Assembly (NCBI GenBank): GCA_030064845.1
Contig: JASJEC010000008.1
Span: forward strand, 1-64,000
Length of the DNA: 64,000 bases
DNA from: Kiloniellales bacterium
GTDB taxonomy: Bacteria > Pseudomonadota > Alphaproteobacteria > Kiloniellales > JAKSDN01
Direction: 5' to 3'
The position numbers and the translations under genes were made by a program. Position 1 is the stretch's first letter. Each line of letters starts with the position of its first letter. This document shows, piece after piece, positions 46,087-54,701 of this stretch. The notes under the pieces are model-generated. The model searched no databases and was not told the DNA's origin. It worked only from the letters and a program-made list of their open reading frames with translations.

Positions 46087-46683
46087 TTACGAGCGGCGAT
46101 TACCGCGGGGGTCGAGCCAGCCGATGTTTCCATCGCGGCGCCGGTAGACCATGTTGAGGCCGCCATGGGCCGGGTTCCGGAACATCAAGGCCGACTGGTC
46201 CGACAGATCCATGCGCATCACCGCCTCGCTGACAGTCAGGCTGGGGATCTCGGTCGTCATCTCGGCGATGACCATGGGCTGGTCCGGGGTTTCGCCCTGG
46301 CTTTCCGGCGAGTCCGACTCCTCGTCCAGGTCGGCCAAAATGTACTGCTGCGCCGGCAGCGTTTCATCGTCGATCTGCGCCGGCGGCTTGTGGTGATCGC
46401 GCAGGCGCCGCTTGTGGCGCCGCAGCCGCTTGGAGAGGCGGTCGGCCGCCACGTCGAAAGCGGGGTAGGGATCATCGGCCTCGCCGTGCGCCTCGAGCAG
46501 GATGTTGCGGCCGACATGCGCCGAAATCTGCGTGCGATAGCCGTGCGCCTCGCGGGCGAAGGTGACCCGTGCCTCGATGGCGTCCCCGAAATACTTGCCC
46601 AGCATACGGTTCAGGCTGTCGTCCACGTGGTCGCGTAGGACCTGGCCGACATCGAGCTGTTTACCTTTTACGGTGAGCTGCAT
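46087..46683 (-). CDS. hpf: Long-form ribosome hibernation promoting factor
   Basis: Binds the 30S decoding site and dimerises 70S ribosomes into inactive 100S particles in stationary phase. It is 198 residues: the N-terminal S30AE domain (about 1-100) with MQLTVKGKQLDVG and a basic RLSKRLRRHKRRLRDH helix, and the long-form C-terminal domain (about 135-195) with SEAVMRMDLSDQSALMFRNP and GNIGWLDPR. It lies between rpoN and ptsN as expected. It is transcribed with ptsN (25 bases apart). Confidence 0.95.
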   Translation of the reverse strand: MQLTVKGKQLDVGQVLRDHVDDSLNRMLGKYFGDAIEARVTFAREAHGYRTQISAHVGRNILLEAHGEADDPYPAFDVAADRLSKRLRRHKRRLRDHHKPPAQIDDETLPAQQYILADLDEESDSPESQGETPDQPMVIAEMTTEIPSLTVSEAVMRMDLSDQSALMFRNPAHGGLNMVYRRRDGNIGWLDPRGNRRS

Positions 46684-46797
46684 CGATTCAGTTTTCGGGC
46701 GTCCAAGAGACCGTTGCCGCCCCGTTTCCCTGGCGCCCGAAGGCGCTCCCGGTCGGCGGTGCGGCGGACCATAGGCACGCCCTCCCTGCAAGTCAAT

Positions 46798-46826
46798 AGC
46801 ACCAGCTGACCGACCATCCTGGTGCT
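46798..46826 (-). terminator. Hairpin between rpoN and hpf
   Basis: AGCACCAG and CTGGTGCT form a perfect 8-bp stem with a 13-nt loop, 54 bases past the rpoN stop on the minus strand and 114 bases before the hpf start. It is followed by ATTGACTTGC, not a T run. It may reduce read-through or stabilise the rpoN mRNA end. Confidence 0.35.
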
Positions 46827-46880
46827 CCATCGAGGCCGGCGCAAGGGCCTTGAGGCCTTCGTCGGCGCCTCTGTCCGGGA

Positions 46881-48422
46881 CTAGAGGCGCCGGCATTTCA
46901 GGCGCCGCCTTTGGGAGGACGAGGGGATCCGCAGGGCCTCTCGGTACTTCGCGACGGTTCTCCGCGCGATCTCGATGCCGTCCTTGCGCAGCTGGCTGAC
47001 CAGGGCTTCGTCGGACATCGGCTTCTTGGGGTCTTCCGCCTCGATCAGCTGCTTGATCCGGTGCCGCACAGATTCGGCGGCGTGAGCCGCCCCGGTCTCG
47101 GTCGCGGTGATCGACGCGCTGAAGAAGTACTTGAGCTCGAAGGTGCCGCGCGGCGTCGCTATAAACTTGTTCGAGGTGACCCGGCTCACCGTCGACTCGT
47201 GCATCTCGATCTCGGCCGCGACGTCGCGCAGGGTCAAGGGACGCAGGTGCGTGACCCCCTTGTGGAAGAAGGCATCCTGCTGGCGCACGATCTCCGAGGC
47301 GACCTTCAGGATCGTCGTGGCCCTCTGGTGCAGGGACTTGACCAGCCAGCTCGCGGACTGGAACCGCTGGGTGATGAACTCCCGTTCCGAGGCGCTGCGC
47401 GCCCGATCCGATATCTGCGCATAGTAGCTGCCGTTGACCAGGACCCGGGGCAGGGTCTCGCTGTTGAGCTCGATCAGCCAGCCGCCGCCAGGCTTGGCCC
47501 GCATCAGGATGTCGGGCACGACCGGCTGGATCGGGCCCGATTCGAAGGCGGCGGCGGGTTTCGGATCCAGCGCCCTGATCTCGGCGACCATGTCGGCCAG
47601 GTCCTCGTCGTCGACAGCGCAGAGCTTCTGGAGCCGGGCTGCGTCGCCCTCTGCCACCAGGGGAAGGTGGTCGAGCAGGGTCTCGATCGCCGGGTCCAGG
47701 CGGTTGCGTTCGGCGAGCTGTATCGCCAGGCACTCGCGCAGGGATCGGGCGAAGATGCCCGTCGGATCGAAGCGCTGCATGCGGCGCAGGGTCGACTCGA
47801 CCAGGGCGGTGTCGCAGCCCAGGGTGTCTGCCACCTCGGCGAGATCGCCCATGACATAGCCCGCCTCGTCGAGCAGATCGATCAGCTGGATCCCGATCGC
47901 CTGCTCGACCGGATCCGACAGCTCGATCTGGATCTGGTAGAGCAGGTGCTGACGGAGGTTCGGAGTCTCGTTCGCCTGCTGTTCGATGCCGGCCTGACCG
48001 GCGTCCGTGCCGCCGCCGCCTGACTGTGCGTTGGCGTAGCCGGTCTCCTGGCTCTGCCACCCGCCGTCGGACCAGGAGGTATCCTCGTTCTCGAAAGACG
48101 TGTCGAGCGGCGGCTCCGCTTCGCCCGGCAATGTATCGGCCGTGGCCAGGTCCAGCGTATCCGGCTGGCCGGCGTCGCCTGGCTCGGGCTCTCGCTCGGC
48201 CGACGCGTCGGCGGCTCCCTCACCCGGCCCGCCGTCCTCGATCGGCGTGCCGGCCTCGCCCGACTCGTCGCGCTCGAGCAGAGGATTCGACTCCAGCTCC
48301 TGGTCGACGTAGTCGCGCAACTCCATGTTCGACAACTGCAGCAGCTTGATCGCCTGCTGCAATTGCGGCGTCATTACAAGAGTTTGCGATTGTCGAAGCT
48401 CTAGGCGCTGGGTCACGGCCAT
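46881..48422 (-). CDS. rpoN: RNA polymerase sigma-54 factor
   Basis: Directs transcription from -24/-12 promoters with AAA+ activators. It is 513 residues. The Gln/Leu-rich activator-interaction region I is LELRQSQTLVMTPQLQQAIKLLQLSN; an acidic region II follows (about 50-140, Glu/Asp/Gly rich); then the core-binding domain; and the C-terminal DNA-binding part with HESTVSRVTSNKF and the RpoN box ARRTVAKYREALRIPSSSQRR. It lies 11 bases after lptB, the standard order. Confidence 0.96.
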   Translation of the reverse strand: MAVTQRLELRQSQTLVMTPQLQQAIKLLQLSNMELRDYVDQELESNPLLERDESGEAGTPIEDGGPGEGAADASAEREPEPGDAGQPDTLDLATADTLPGEAEPPLDTSFENEDTSWSDGGWQSQETGYANAQSGGGGTDAGQAGIEQQANETPNLRQHLLYQIQIELSDPVEQAIGIQLIDLLDEAGYVMGDLAEVADTLGCDTALVESTLRRMQRFDPTGIFARSLRECLAIQLAERNRLDPAIETLLDHLPLVAEGDAARLQKLCAVDDEDLADMVAEIRALDPKPAAAFESGPIQPVVPDILMRAKPGGGWLIELNSETLPRVLVNGSYYAQISDRARSASEREFITQRFQSASWLVKSLHQRATTILKVASEIVRQQDAFFHKGVTHLRPLTLRDVAAEIEMHESTVSRVTSNKFIATPRGTFELKYFFSASITATETGAAHAAESVRHRIKQLIEAEDPKKPMSDEALVSQLRKDGIEIARRTVAKYREALRIPSSSQRRRLKCRRL

Positions 48423-48433
48423 GGTGGCGACCC

Positions 48434-49228
48434 TTAGAGGCTAAACGTTTCCCCGAGGTAAACACGGCGAACGTCCGCATGCGACACGATCTCGGAGGGC
48501 TTGCCCTGCATCAAGACGACGCCATCGTGAATTATATAGGCCCGATCGATGACTTCCAGCGTCTCCCGCACGTTGTGATCGGTGATCAGGACGCCGATGC
48601 CCCGGTCCTTGAGGTGGGAGACCAGATTGCGGATGTCGCTGATCGCGATCGGGTCGATCCCGGCCAAGGGCTCGTCGAGCAGAATGAAGTTCGGCCGCGA
48701 GGCCAGCGCCCGGGCGATTTCGACCCGCCGACGCTCCCCGCCGGACAGTGCGATCGCCGGCGAGTGCCGGAGATGCTCGATCGAGAATTCCTCGAGCAGC
48801 GCGTTGAGCGAGTCCTTGCGCACGCGTCGGTCGGACTCGACCACCTCGAGCACGCTCATGATGTTCTGCTCGACCGAGAGGCCGCGAAAGATCGAGGCCT
48901 CCTGGGGCAGGTAGCCGATGCCGAGGCGGGCGCGGCGGTACATGGGCTGGCCGGTGATCTCCTGGCCGTCGAGGGTCACCCGGCCGTGATCCGGCGCCAA
49001 CAATCCGGTGATGATGTAGAAGCAGGTGGTCTTGCCGGCGCCGTTGGGACCGAGCAGGCCGACCGCTTCGCCACGGTGTACGGAAATGTTGACACCGCGC
49101 AGGACCGGGCGCTTGCGGAAGCTCTTGCCGAGATTGTAGGCCACCAGGCCCTCGGTATCCGCCACCAGGGTCGGGCCCTCCGGGCGCGGCGCGCCCAGCG
49201 GCTGGTGGCTGTGAGGGACATCGTTCAT
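48434..49228 (-). CDS. lptB: LPS export ABC transporter ATP-binding protein LptB
   Basis: Cytoplasmic ATPase of the LptB2FGC complex that extracts LPS from the inner membrane. It is 264 residues. Walker [13 protein letters not shown]-loop GYLPQEASIFRG, signature LSGGERRRVEIARAL and Walker B FILLDEPLAGIDP are intact. An N-terminal extension of about 28 polar residues precedes the core. GAGAGGT lies before the ATG. It belongs to kdsD-lptC-lptA-lptB-rpoN. Confidence 0.96.
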   Translation of the reverse strand: MNDVPHSHQPLGAPRPEGPTLVADTEGLVAYNLGKSFRKRPVLRGVNISVHRGEAVGLLGPNGAGKTTCFYIITGLLAPDHGRVTLDGQEITGQPMYRRARLGIGYLPQEASIFRGLSVEQNIMSVLEVVESDRRVRKDSLNALLEEFSIEHLRHSPAIALSGGERRRVEIARALASRPNFILLDEPLAGIDPIAISDIRNLVSHLKDRGIGVLITDHNVRETLEVIDRAYIIHDGVVLMQGKPSEIVSHADVRRVYLGETFSL

Positions 49229-49259
49229 CGAGACCTCTCGGAGCCGGCGTCCGCCAACT

Positions 49260-50090
49260 CTAGTTTTCCTGGTCTTCGGGCACCAGGAGCCCGCGCACCC
49301 GATCGTCGCCCGACTGCCCCGGGGGCGCCCCCAGAAGGCGGCTGACGCCGGTTGCCATGTTCATCTCGGCGTACTCGCCGTTCACCTGATCGTTGCCCCG
49401 GGTAATCTTGACCTCGCCGGACAGCGTGGCGATCTGATCCTTCACGTAATACACGCCTCCGTCGCCGCTCGCAAACTCGCCGGGCGTGGTGATCTCTACG
49501 TTCCCGTCGGCGCGGATCGTGGTGAGTTCCAGGTCGCCCGTCTTGTTGGGCTGAAAGTAGGCGGTCAGCACGTCGGCGCGCACCTCCTGGTCGTCGCGCT
49601 CGGCGACGGCTTCGCCGCGGGCGACAGCGATCTTCCGGTCCTCCCAATACTCCAGGCTGTCCCGGGCGCGCACGACATCCTGCTCCGTCACCAGCCGCAG
49701 GTTGTCGCCGGTCAGAAGAAGCAGTCCCTTGTCGACGTCGTAGACCCCCTTGTCGCCATAGGCGGTCTCGCTCGGCGAGGTAAGCTTCACCGCGCCGTCC
49801 GCCTCGATGCGGAAAATCTCGGCTTCGCCCTGATCCGACGTCCGGTAGTGGGCGGTCAGGACCTCGGCGTACACCGTGAGTTCGCCCCGGGTGGCGCGGG
49901 CATCGCCGCGCGCGATGTAGAGCTTGTCCTTGCGGTGCCACTCGATGCCTTCTTCGGCATCGATCTCGATGGCTTTGCCGGCGCCCCCCGCACCCAGGCT
50001 CTGGGCCGCCGCCCCGGCCGGCAGGCCGGCCAGCGCGGCCAGTGCGAGGATGGGCAGGAGAGCGCGCCGCAACAGCGCCGGGACCATCAC
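49260..50090 (-). CDS. lptA: Periplasmic LPS transport protein LptA
   Basis: Beta-jellyroll protein that bridges LptC and the outer-membrane LptD during LPS export. It is 276 residues: a signal peptide with cleavage near AGAAAQS (about 31), then OstA repeats including IEIDAEEGIEWHRKDKLYIARGD and DKGVYDVDKGLLLLTGD. It is longer than E. coli LptA (185), as is common in alphaproteobacteria. Its ATG overlaps the lptC stop (ATGA). Confidence 0.92.
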   Translation of the reverse strand: MMVPALLRRALLPILALAALAGLPAGAAAQSLGAGGAGKAIEIDAEEGIEWHRKDKLYIARGDARATRGELTVYAEVLTAHYRTSDQGEAEIFRIEADGAVKLTSPSETAYGDKGVYDVDKGLLLLTGDNLRLVTEQDVVRARDSLEYWEDRKIAVARGEAVAERDDQEVRADVLTAYFQPNKTGDLELTTIRADGNVEITTPGEFASGDGGVYYVKDQIATLSGEVKITRGNDQVNGEYAEMNMATGVSRLLGAPPGQSGDDRVRGLLVPEDQEN

Positions 50091-50773
50091 GTTCCCCCTC
50101 TGTCGACCTGGGGGTAGATCAGCACGCGGCTGCGCCCGGTGAAGATGATCCTCTCGCCCTTGTCGAGCACCTGGAAGCCCTGGGCCTTCAGCTCGCCCTC
50201 CGGGCCCTGTCCTGCCACGGCCTCGCGGCCCCGGGCGGTGCCCGCCGCCAGGTCGATCCGCGCCGACTCGGTCTTGATCTCGAAACCGCGGTCATGGAAC
50301 AGCGTCACGTCGCCGTAGAGATCGAGGGTCTGGGCAAGCTGATCGTAGCGGCCGGTGCGGGCGTCGAGCGCTAGCCAGGTGCCGCTGTCCAGGGTGATGT
50401 CGCCCTTCGGCAGGTCGAGGATGACGACGTCGCTGTTTCCGGACGACCGCGAGGCCTGCTCGGCGGTCAGGTTGTAGGGCTGGCCGCTACTGTCGACTCC
50501 CTCGAAGTGGGGGTCGAACAGGGTCATTGTTCCGGTCTGGCTCAGGGAGACGTCGGAAACCTTGACCTTGACGCCGCCGATCTCGGTCTGGAGCTGCGGC
50601 CAGAACACGACGAGCAGGAACATGGCCACGGCCGCCACGGGGAGCACCACTTTCAGGACGCCCACGAGGGCGTAGTAGCCGGGGCGCCCGTGCAGCGCCG
50701 CGCCACCCGCGGCGCCTCTCGGCGCCAGGCTGTCCAGGTTCGAGCCGCTCTGCGTCTGGTTCGCCTCCGACAC
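50087..50773 (-). CDS. lptC: LPS export periplasmic/membrane protein LptC
   Basis: Bitopic inner-membrane protein passing LPS from LptBFG to LptA. It is 228 residues with one N-terminal membrane helix (about 40-62) and a periplasmic LptA-like beta fold containing LTAEQASRSSGNSDVVILDLPKGDI. The end shows KGERIIFTGRSRVLIYPQ. It starts 17 bases after the kdsD stop and overlaps lptA by 4 bases. Confidence 0.92.
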   Translation of the reverse strand: MSEANQTQSGSNLDSLAPRGAAGGAALHGRPGYYALVGVLKVVLPVAAVAMFLLVVFWPQLQTEIGGVKVKVSDVSLSQTGTMTLFDPHFEGVDSSGQPYNLTAEQASRSSGNSDVVILDLPKGDITLDSGTWLALDARTGRYDQLAQTLDLYGDVTLFHDRGFEIKTESARIDLAAGTARGREAVAGQGPEGELKAQGFQVLDKGERIIFTGRSRVLIYPQVDRGGT

Positions 50774-50790
50774 GCTGGTCTCGCTTCCTC

Positions 50791-51786
50791 TCAGGCGACC
50801 CCGACACGCAGGCAGTCGTGCATCCGGACGATCCCGACCGGGCGGCCGTTCTCGACCACAAAGAGGCTGGTGATGTTGTACTCGTTCATGATCGCCAAGG
50901 CCTCTGCGGCGAGCAGGTTCTCGTCAGTCGTCTTCGGGGCCGGCGTCATGACTTCCTCGGCCCGGCGCTCCAGGAGGTCGGGCGCCATGTGGCGGCGAAG
51001 GTCACCGTCGGTGATGATGCCGAGCAGGCGGCGGTCCGGACCGACCACGCCGAGGCACCCGAAGGTGCGGTTCGTCATTGTCAGGATCGCCTCCGACAAC
51101 ACCGTGTCCGGCTCGCAGAGCGGGAGTTCCTCCTCGCCGCGCATCAGGTCCTTAACCCGGACCAGCATCTGGCCGAGCGAGCCGCCGGGATGCAGGCTGT
51201 GGAAGTCTTGGGCCGTGAAACCCTTGCGTTCGAGCAGCGCGATCGCCAAGGCGTCGCCCAGCGCCATCATCGCCGTGGTCGACGTGGTTGGTGCGAGACC
51301 CATGGGGCAGGCCTCCTCCATCTTGGGCAGGATGAGCGCAATGTTGGATTCGTTCGCCAGGGTGGAGTCGGGCCGGCTGGTCATGCCGATCAGCGGGATG
51401 CCGAAGCGCCGGCAATGGGCGACCAGATCGGCCAGCTCGACCGTTTTTCCGGAGTTCGACAGGGCAAGCAGCGCGTCGTCCCGCATGATCATGCCCAGGT
51501 CGCCGTGGCTCGCCTCGCCCGGATGGACGAACTGCGCCGGGCAGCCGGTCGAGGCCAGGGTCGCCGCGATCTTGCGCGCGATGTGGCCGCTCTTGCCCAT
51601 GCCGGTCACCGTCACCCTGCCGGTCACGGCCGCCAGGCAGTCGACCGCGGCGATGAACGAGCGGTCGAGGGCGCGGCTCAGCGCCGCCAGGGCTTCGGCC
51701 TCGGTCGCGAGGACGCGCCGCGCGGCCTGTAGGTCGCCGGCGTCTTCCGCGCTCTCGGTTTCGGCCAATTGGGGTACGGAGCTCAT
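50791..51786 (-). CDS. kdsD: Arabinose-5-phosphate isomerase KdsD
   Basis: Converts ribulose-5-phosphate to arabinose-5-phosphate, the first step to the LPS sugar KDO. It is 331 residues. The SIS domain has TGMGKSGHIARKIAATLASTG, FVHPGEASHGDLGM and LALSNSGKTVEL. It is followed by two CBS domains (about 205-330) with VMTPAPKTTDEN and EYNITSLFVVENG. The ATG at 51786 follows AGAGGGATC. It heads the LPS/RpoN operon. A possible promoter lies at 51844. Confidence 0.95.
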   Translation of the reverse strand: MSSVPQLAETESAEDAGDLQAARRVLATEAEALAALSRALDRSFIAAVDCLAAVTGRVTVTGMGKSGHIARKIAATLASTGCPAQFVHPGEASHGDLGMIMRDDALLALSNSGKTVELADLVAHCRRFGIPLIGMTSRPDSTLANESNIALILPKMEEACPMGLAPTTSTTAMMALGDALAIALLERKGFTAQDFHSLHPGGSLGQMLVRVKDLMRGEEELPLCEPDTVLSEAILTMTNRTFGCLGVVGPDRRLLGIITDGDLRRHMAPDLLERRAEEVMTPAPKTTDENLLAAEALAIMNEYNITSLFVVENGRPVGIVRMHDCLRVGVA

Positions 51787-51843
51787 CAAACAGATCCCTC
51801 TCGTGGTTCTCTCAATCCGCCCCTTCGCCACCTGATCGTTGGT

Positions 51844-51849
51844 ATTATA
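51844..51849 (-). promoter_or_regulatory. Possible -10 element upstream of kdsD
   Basis: On the minus strand this reads TATAAT, 57 bases before the kdsD start; no good -35 at 17 bases is visible. An imperfect inverted repeat (CGGATCTC ... GAGATATCCG) lies immediately upstream, which could be an operator. Tentative. Confidence 0.35.
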
Positions 51850-51925
51850 CGGATCTCGTTAAGAGATATCCGCAAAGTCCTTTTTTCTGCGCCCCAACGT
51901 CTCATACCCGGCCCCGGGGCCGGGC

Positions 51926-52537
51926 TCAATGGGCAAAAAGATCGATATCGCCCCAGCCGGCCAGATCGAGGCGGGCCCGAGTCGGCAGGTATTCGAAGCA
52001 GGCGGCCGCGAAATCGGCCCGCCCTTCGCGGCGAAGCATCTCGTCCAGGGCCTCGCGCAGACGGTGAAGGTAAAGCACGTCGGTCGCCGCATAGCGCAGC
52101 TGCTCCTCGCTCAAGGTTGCGAGCCCCCAGTCCGACGACTGCTGCTGCTTGGAGATCTCCACGCCGAGCAGATCCCGGCATAGGTCCTTCAAGCCGTGCC
52201 GGTCGGTAAAGGTTCTGGCGAGCTTCGAGGCGATCTTGGTGCAGTAGAGCGGCGCGGCCACCGTCTCCAGGTAACGCTCGATCACCGCAAGGTCGAAGCG
52301 GGCGAAGTGGAACAGCTTGGTAACGCCGGGGTCGCCGAGCACGGCGCGCAGGCGCGGCGCGCGATAGTCCCGCTCCGCGAACTGCACCAGGTGGCAGACC
52401 CCGTCGCCGGCGGAAAGTTGCACCAGACACAAGGGATCGCGCGCCGGGTTCAGTCCGAGGGTCTCGGTATCGACGGCGAGGCTGTCGCCGAGGTCCAGGC
52501 CCTCGGGCAGATCGTTCTGATAGAGCTTGATTTCCAC
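51926..52537 (-). CDS. rnd: RNase D-like 3'-5' exonuclease
   Basis: 203-residue DEDD-type exoribonuclease domain without the HRDC domains of E. coli RNase D. DEDD motifs are SLAVDTETLGL (first Asp and Glu), FHFARFDLAVIERYL and YAATDVLYLHRLREAL with the Tyr of the DEDDy type. It probably acts in tRNA or other RNA 3'-end trimming. The short form is common in alphaproteobacteria. It is divergent from the NDUFA9-like gene, with 169 bases between the starts. Confidence 0.9.
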   Translation of the reverse strand: MEIKLYQNDLPEGLDLGDSLAVDTETLGLNPARDPLCLVQLSAGDGVCHLVQFAERDYRAPRLRAVLGDPGVTKLFHFARFDLAVIERYLETVAAPLYCTKIASKLARTFTDRHGLKDLCRDLLGVEISKQQQSSDWGLATLSEEQLRYAATDVLYLHRLREALDEMLRREGRADFAAACFEYLPTRARLDLAGWGDIDLFAH

Positions 52538-52706
52538 GCTCGGAACACCGGCTGGGGGCTCGGCGTCTTCCGCGCGGCCCGGAGTTGGCGCATTCTCGCC
52601 TCGGCGCTTGGCTTGTCAAGCGTGTCGGGATATAGGTGGCGCAGTCCGCCGACGGCGGGTTTGCTCGCCGCCCGGCGGATTCGGGGGACTGGACGGGGAA
52701 GCGGTC

Positions 52707-53660
52707 ATGGCGCAGAGCGTCGTCACGATTTTCGGCGGTTCCGGTTTCATCGGACGCTACGTCGTGGAGCGACTGGCCCGGCAGGGCTGGACCGTCCGCG
52801 TCGGTGTGCGCAATCCGGCCGAAGCGGCCTTCCTCAAGCCTCTGGGCGACGTCGGCCAGATCACGCCGCTGCGCAGCCCACTGCAAGACGACGCCACGGT
52901 GCGCGCGCTCGTCGAAGGGGCTGATGCTGTCATCAACCTGGTCGGACTGCTGTTCGAGAAGGGCCGTCAGACTTTCGAGGCCGTGCACGTGGACGGTGCG
53001 CGGCGGATCGCCGAAGCCGCGGCAGCGGCCGGCGCCAGGCGCATGGTCCAGATGTCCGCGATCGGCGCGGACCCGCGCTCGCCGGCCGACTACGCCCGCA
53101 CCAAGGCGGCGGGGGAGGAGGCCGTGCGCGCCGCCTTTCCCGGCGCGGCCGTGGTGCGGCCGAGCATCGTCTTCGGCCCCGAGGACGGCTTCTTCAACCT
53201 TTTCGCCGGCCTCGCCCGCCTGTCGCCAATCTTGCCGCTGGTCGGCGGCGGCAAGACCCGGTTTCAGCCGGTCTACGTCGGCGACGTGGCCGACGCCGTG
53301 GCGCTCTGCGCGACCGACCCGGCGACCGCCGGCAAGACCTACGAACTGGGCGGGCCCGAGATCTTCAGCTTCAAGGAGCTGCTCGAGATCATGCTGAGAG
53401 AGATCGGCCGGCGCCGCCTGCTGCTGCCGCTGCCGTTCTGGGCCGCGACGGTCCAGGCTTCGGTTCTCCAGCTCGCGCCGACGCCCCTCCTGACGCCGGA
53501 CCAGGTCCGCCTGCTGAAGTCCGACAACGTTGTCGGCGCCGGCGCCCTTACGCTGGACGACCTCGGCATCCAGCCGACCGCTCTCGGGGTCGTGCTGCCG
53601 ACCTACCTCGACCGCTACCGCCGGCACGGCCGCTTCGGCCGGCGCCTCGGCACGCCCTAG
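52707..53660 (+). CDS. NAD(P)H-binding protein, complex I NDUFA9-like
   Basis: 317-residue atypical SDR. The Rossmann start is VTIFGGSGFIGRYVVERLA, followed by ADAVINLVGLLFEKGRQTFEAVHV and an active-site-like YARTKAAGEEAV. Homologues include the mitochondrial complex I accessory subunit NDUFA9, typical of alphaproteobacteria; quinone-related roles are inferred. The start at 52707 is the first in the conserved region. Its TAG stop lies in CCTAGA, the 6-bp target duplicated by the IS481-type element, so the IS inserted exactly at the gene end without disrupting it. Confidence 0.9.
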   Translation: MAQSVVTIFGGSGFIGRYVVERLARQGWTVRVGVRNPAEAAFLKPLGDVGQITPLRSPLQDDATVRALVEGADAVINLVGLLFEKGRQTFEAVHVDGARRIAEAAAAAGARRMVQMSAIGADPRSPADYARTKAAGEEAVRAAFPGAAVVRPSIVFGPEDGFFNLFAGLARLSPILPLVGGGKTRFQPVYVGDVADAVALCATDPATAGKTYELGGPEIFSFKELLEIMLREIGRRRLLLPLPFWAATVQASVLQLAPTPLLTPDQVRLLKSDNVVGAGALTLDDLGIQPTALGVVLPTYLDRYRRHGRFGRRLGTP

Positions 53661-53661
53661 A

Positions 53662-54696
53662 TGTGAGCTTGCAATAGGTTGTCCACTCGGCCCTGACCGA
53701 GGAAGCTGATGGTGCTGAAACATCCGTTTCCAAGGAGGAGCCGAATGGACATCCACAAGAATGCACGCCTGACGCCGCTTAGTCGAGCCGAGCTGGTGCG
53801 ACGGATCCTCGATGAGGGACAGGCGCCCACGGCCGTGGCTAGGGCCTTGGGGGTCTGTACCAAGACCGTCGGCAAATGGGTCGCCCGCTTCCAGGCGGAA
53901 GGACCGCAGGGCTTGCGGGATCGCTCTTCCCGGCCGCACAAGCTGCGCCGGCCGACCTCGGCGCCGATCATCGAGCGGATCGAAACCTTGCGCCGCGAGC
54001 GCCGGACCGGACAGCAGATCGCCGCCGAGGTCGGGGTCTCAACGGCCACCGTCAGCCGCGTCCTGCGGCGGCTCGGCCTCAACCGGCTCAAACACCTCGA
54101 GCCGGCCGAGCCGGTCCGCCGCTACCAGCGCGACACGCCTGGCGAGATCCTCCACATCGACATCAAGAAGCTCGGCCGCTTCAGCCGAACCGGTCACCGC
54201 ATCACCGGCGACCGCACAGGCCAGAGCAACACCCGCGGCGTCGGCTGGGAGTACGTCCATGTCTGCGTCGACGACGCCTCGCGTGTCGCCTTCACCCAGA
54301 TCCTGCCAGACGAGAGAAAACTCAGCGCCATCGCCTTCCTCAAGGCCGCCGTCGCCTACTACACAAGCCTCGGCGTCACGGTCCAGCGCGTCATGACCGA
54401 TAACGGCTCCTGCTACCTTTCCAAGGACTTCGCCAAAGCCTGCAAGCAGCTCAAGGTCAAGCACATCAGAACCAGACCCTACACGCCGAAGACCAACGGA
54501 AAGGCCGAGCGCTTCATCCAGACCGCGCTACGGGAATGGGCCTACGCCCGCGCCTACGAAAACTCAGATCAGCGCGCAAAAGACCTGCCAGCCTGGACCC
54601 ACCGCTACAACTGGCACAGACCTCATGCTAGCCTCAAAGCAAAAACACCAATCAGCAAACTCGGCCCAGACGAGGACAACCTGTTGAGGCTCCACA
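53662..54696 (+). mobile_element. IS481-family insertion sequence, complete, 1035 bp
   Basis: The ends TGTGAGCTTGCAATAGGTTGTCC (53662-53684) and, inverted, 54674-54696 match at 16 of 23 positions, including TGTG and AGGTTGTCC. Flanks are a perfect 6-bp duplication CCTAGA at 53656-53661 and 54697-54702. This fits the NCTAGN target known for IS481. The single transposase gene has an intact DDE triad, so the element may be active. It sits inside the left end of a palindromic repeat. Confidence 0.9.
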
Positions 54697-54701
54697 CCTA
54701 G
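53745..54701 (+). CDS. IS481-family transposase
   Basis: 318 residues. N-terminal helix-turn-helix region (about 10-110) with PTAVARALGVCTKTVGKWVARF and VSTATVSRVLRRLGL. The rve integrase core has Asp 139 in LHIDIKKLG, Asp 219 in VMTDNGSCY and Glu 255 in GKAERFIQT, a D-35-E spacing. AAGGAGGAG precedes the ATG. The frame runs through the right inverted repeat, and its TAG stop (54699-54701) lies outside the element in the duplicated target. Insertion at a CTAG target thus supplies the stop codon. Confidence 0.94.
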   Translation: MDIHKNARLTPLSRAELVRRILDEGQAPTAVARALGVCTKTVGKWVARFQAEGPQGLRDRSSRPHKLRRPTSAPIIERIETLRRERRTGQQIAAEVGVSTATVSRVLRRLGLNRLKHLEPAEPVRRYQRDTPGEILHIDIKKLGRFSRTGHRITGDRTGQSNTRGVGWEYVHVCVDDASRVAFTQILPDERKLSAIAFLKAAVAYYTSLGVTVQRVMTDNGSCYLSKDFAKACKQLKVKHIRTRPYTPKTNGKAERFIQTALREWAYARAYENSDQRAKDLPAWTHRYNWHRPHASLKAKTPISKLGPDEDNLLRLHT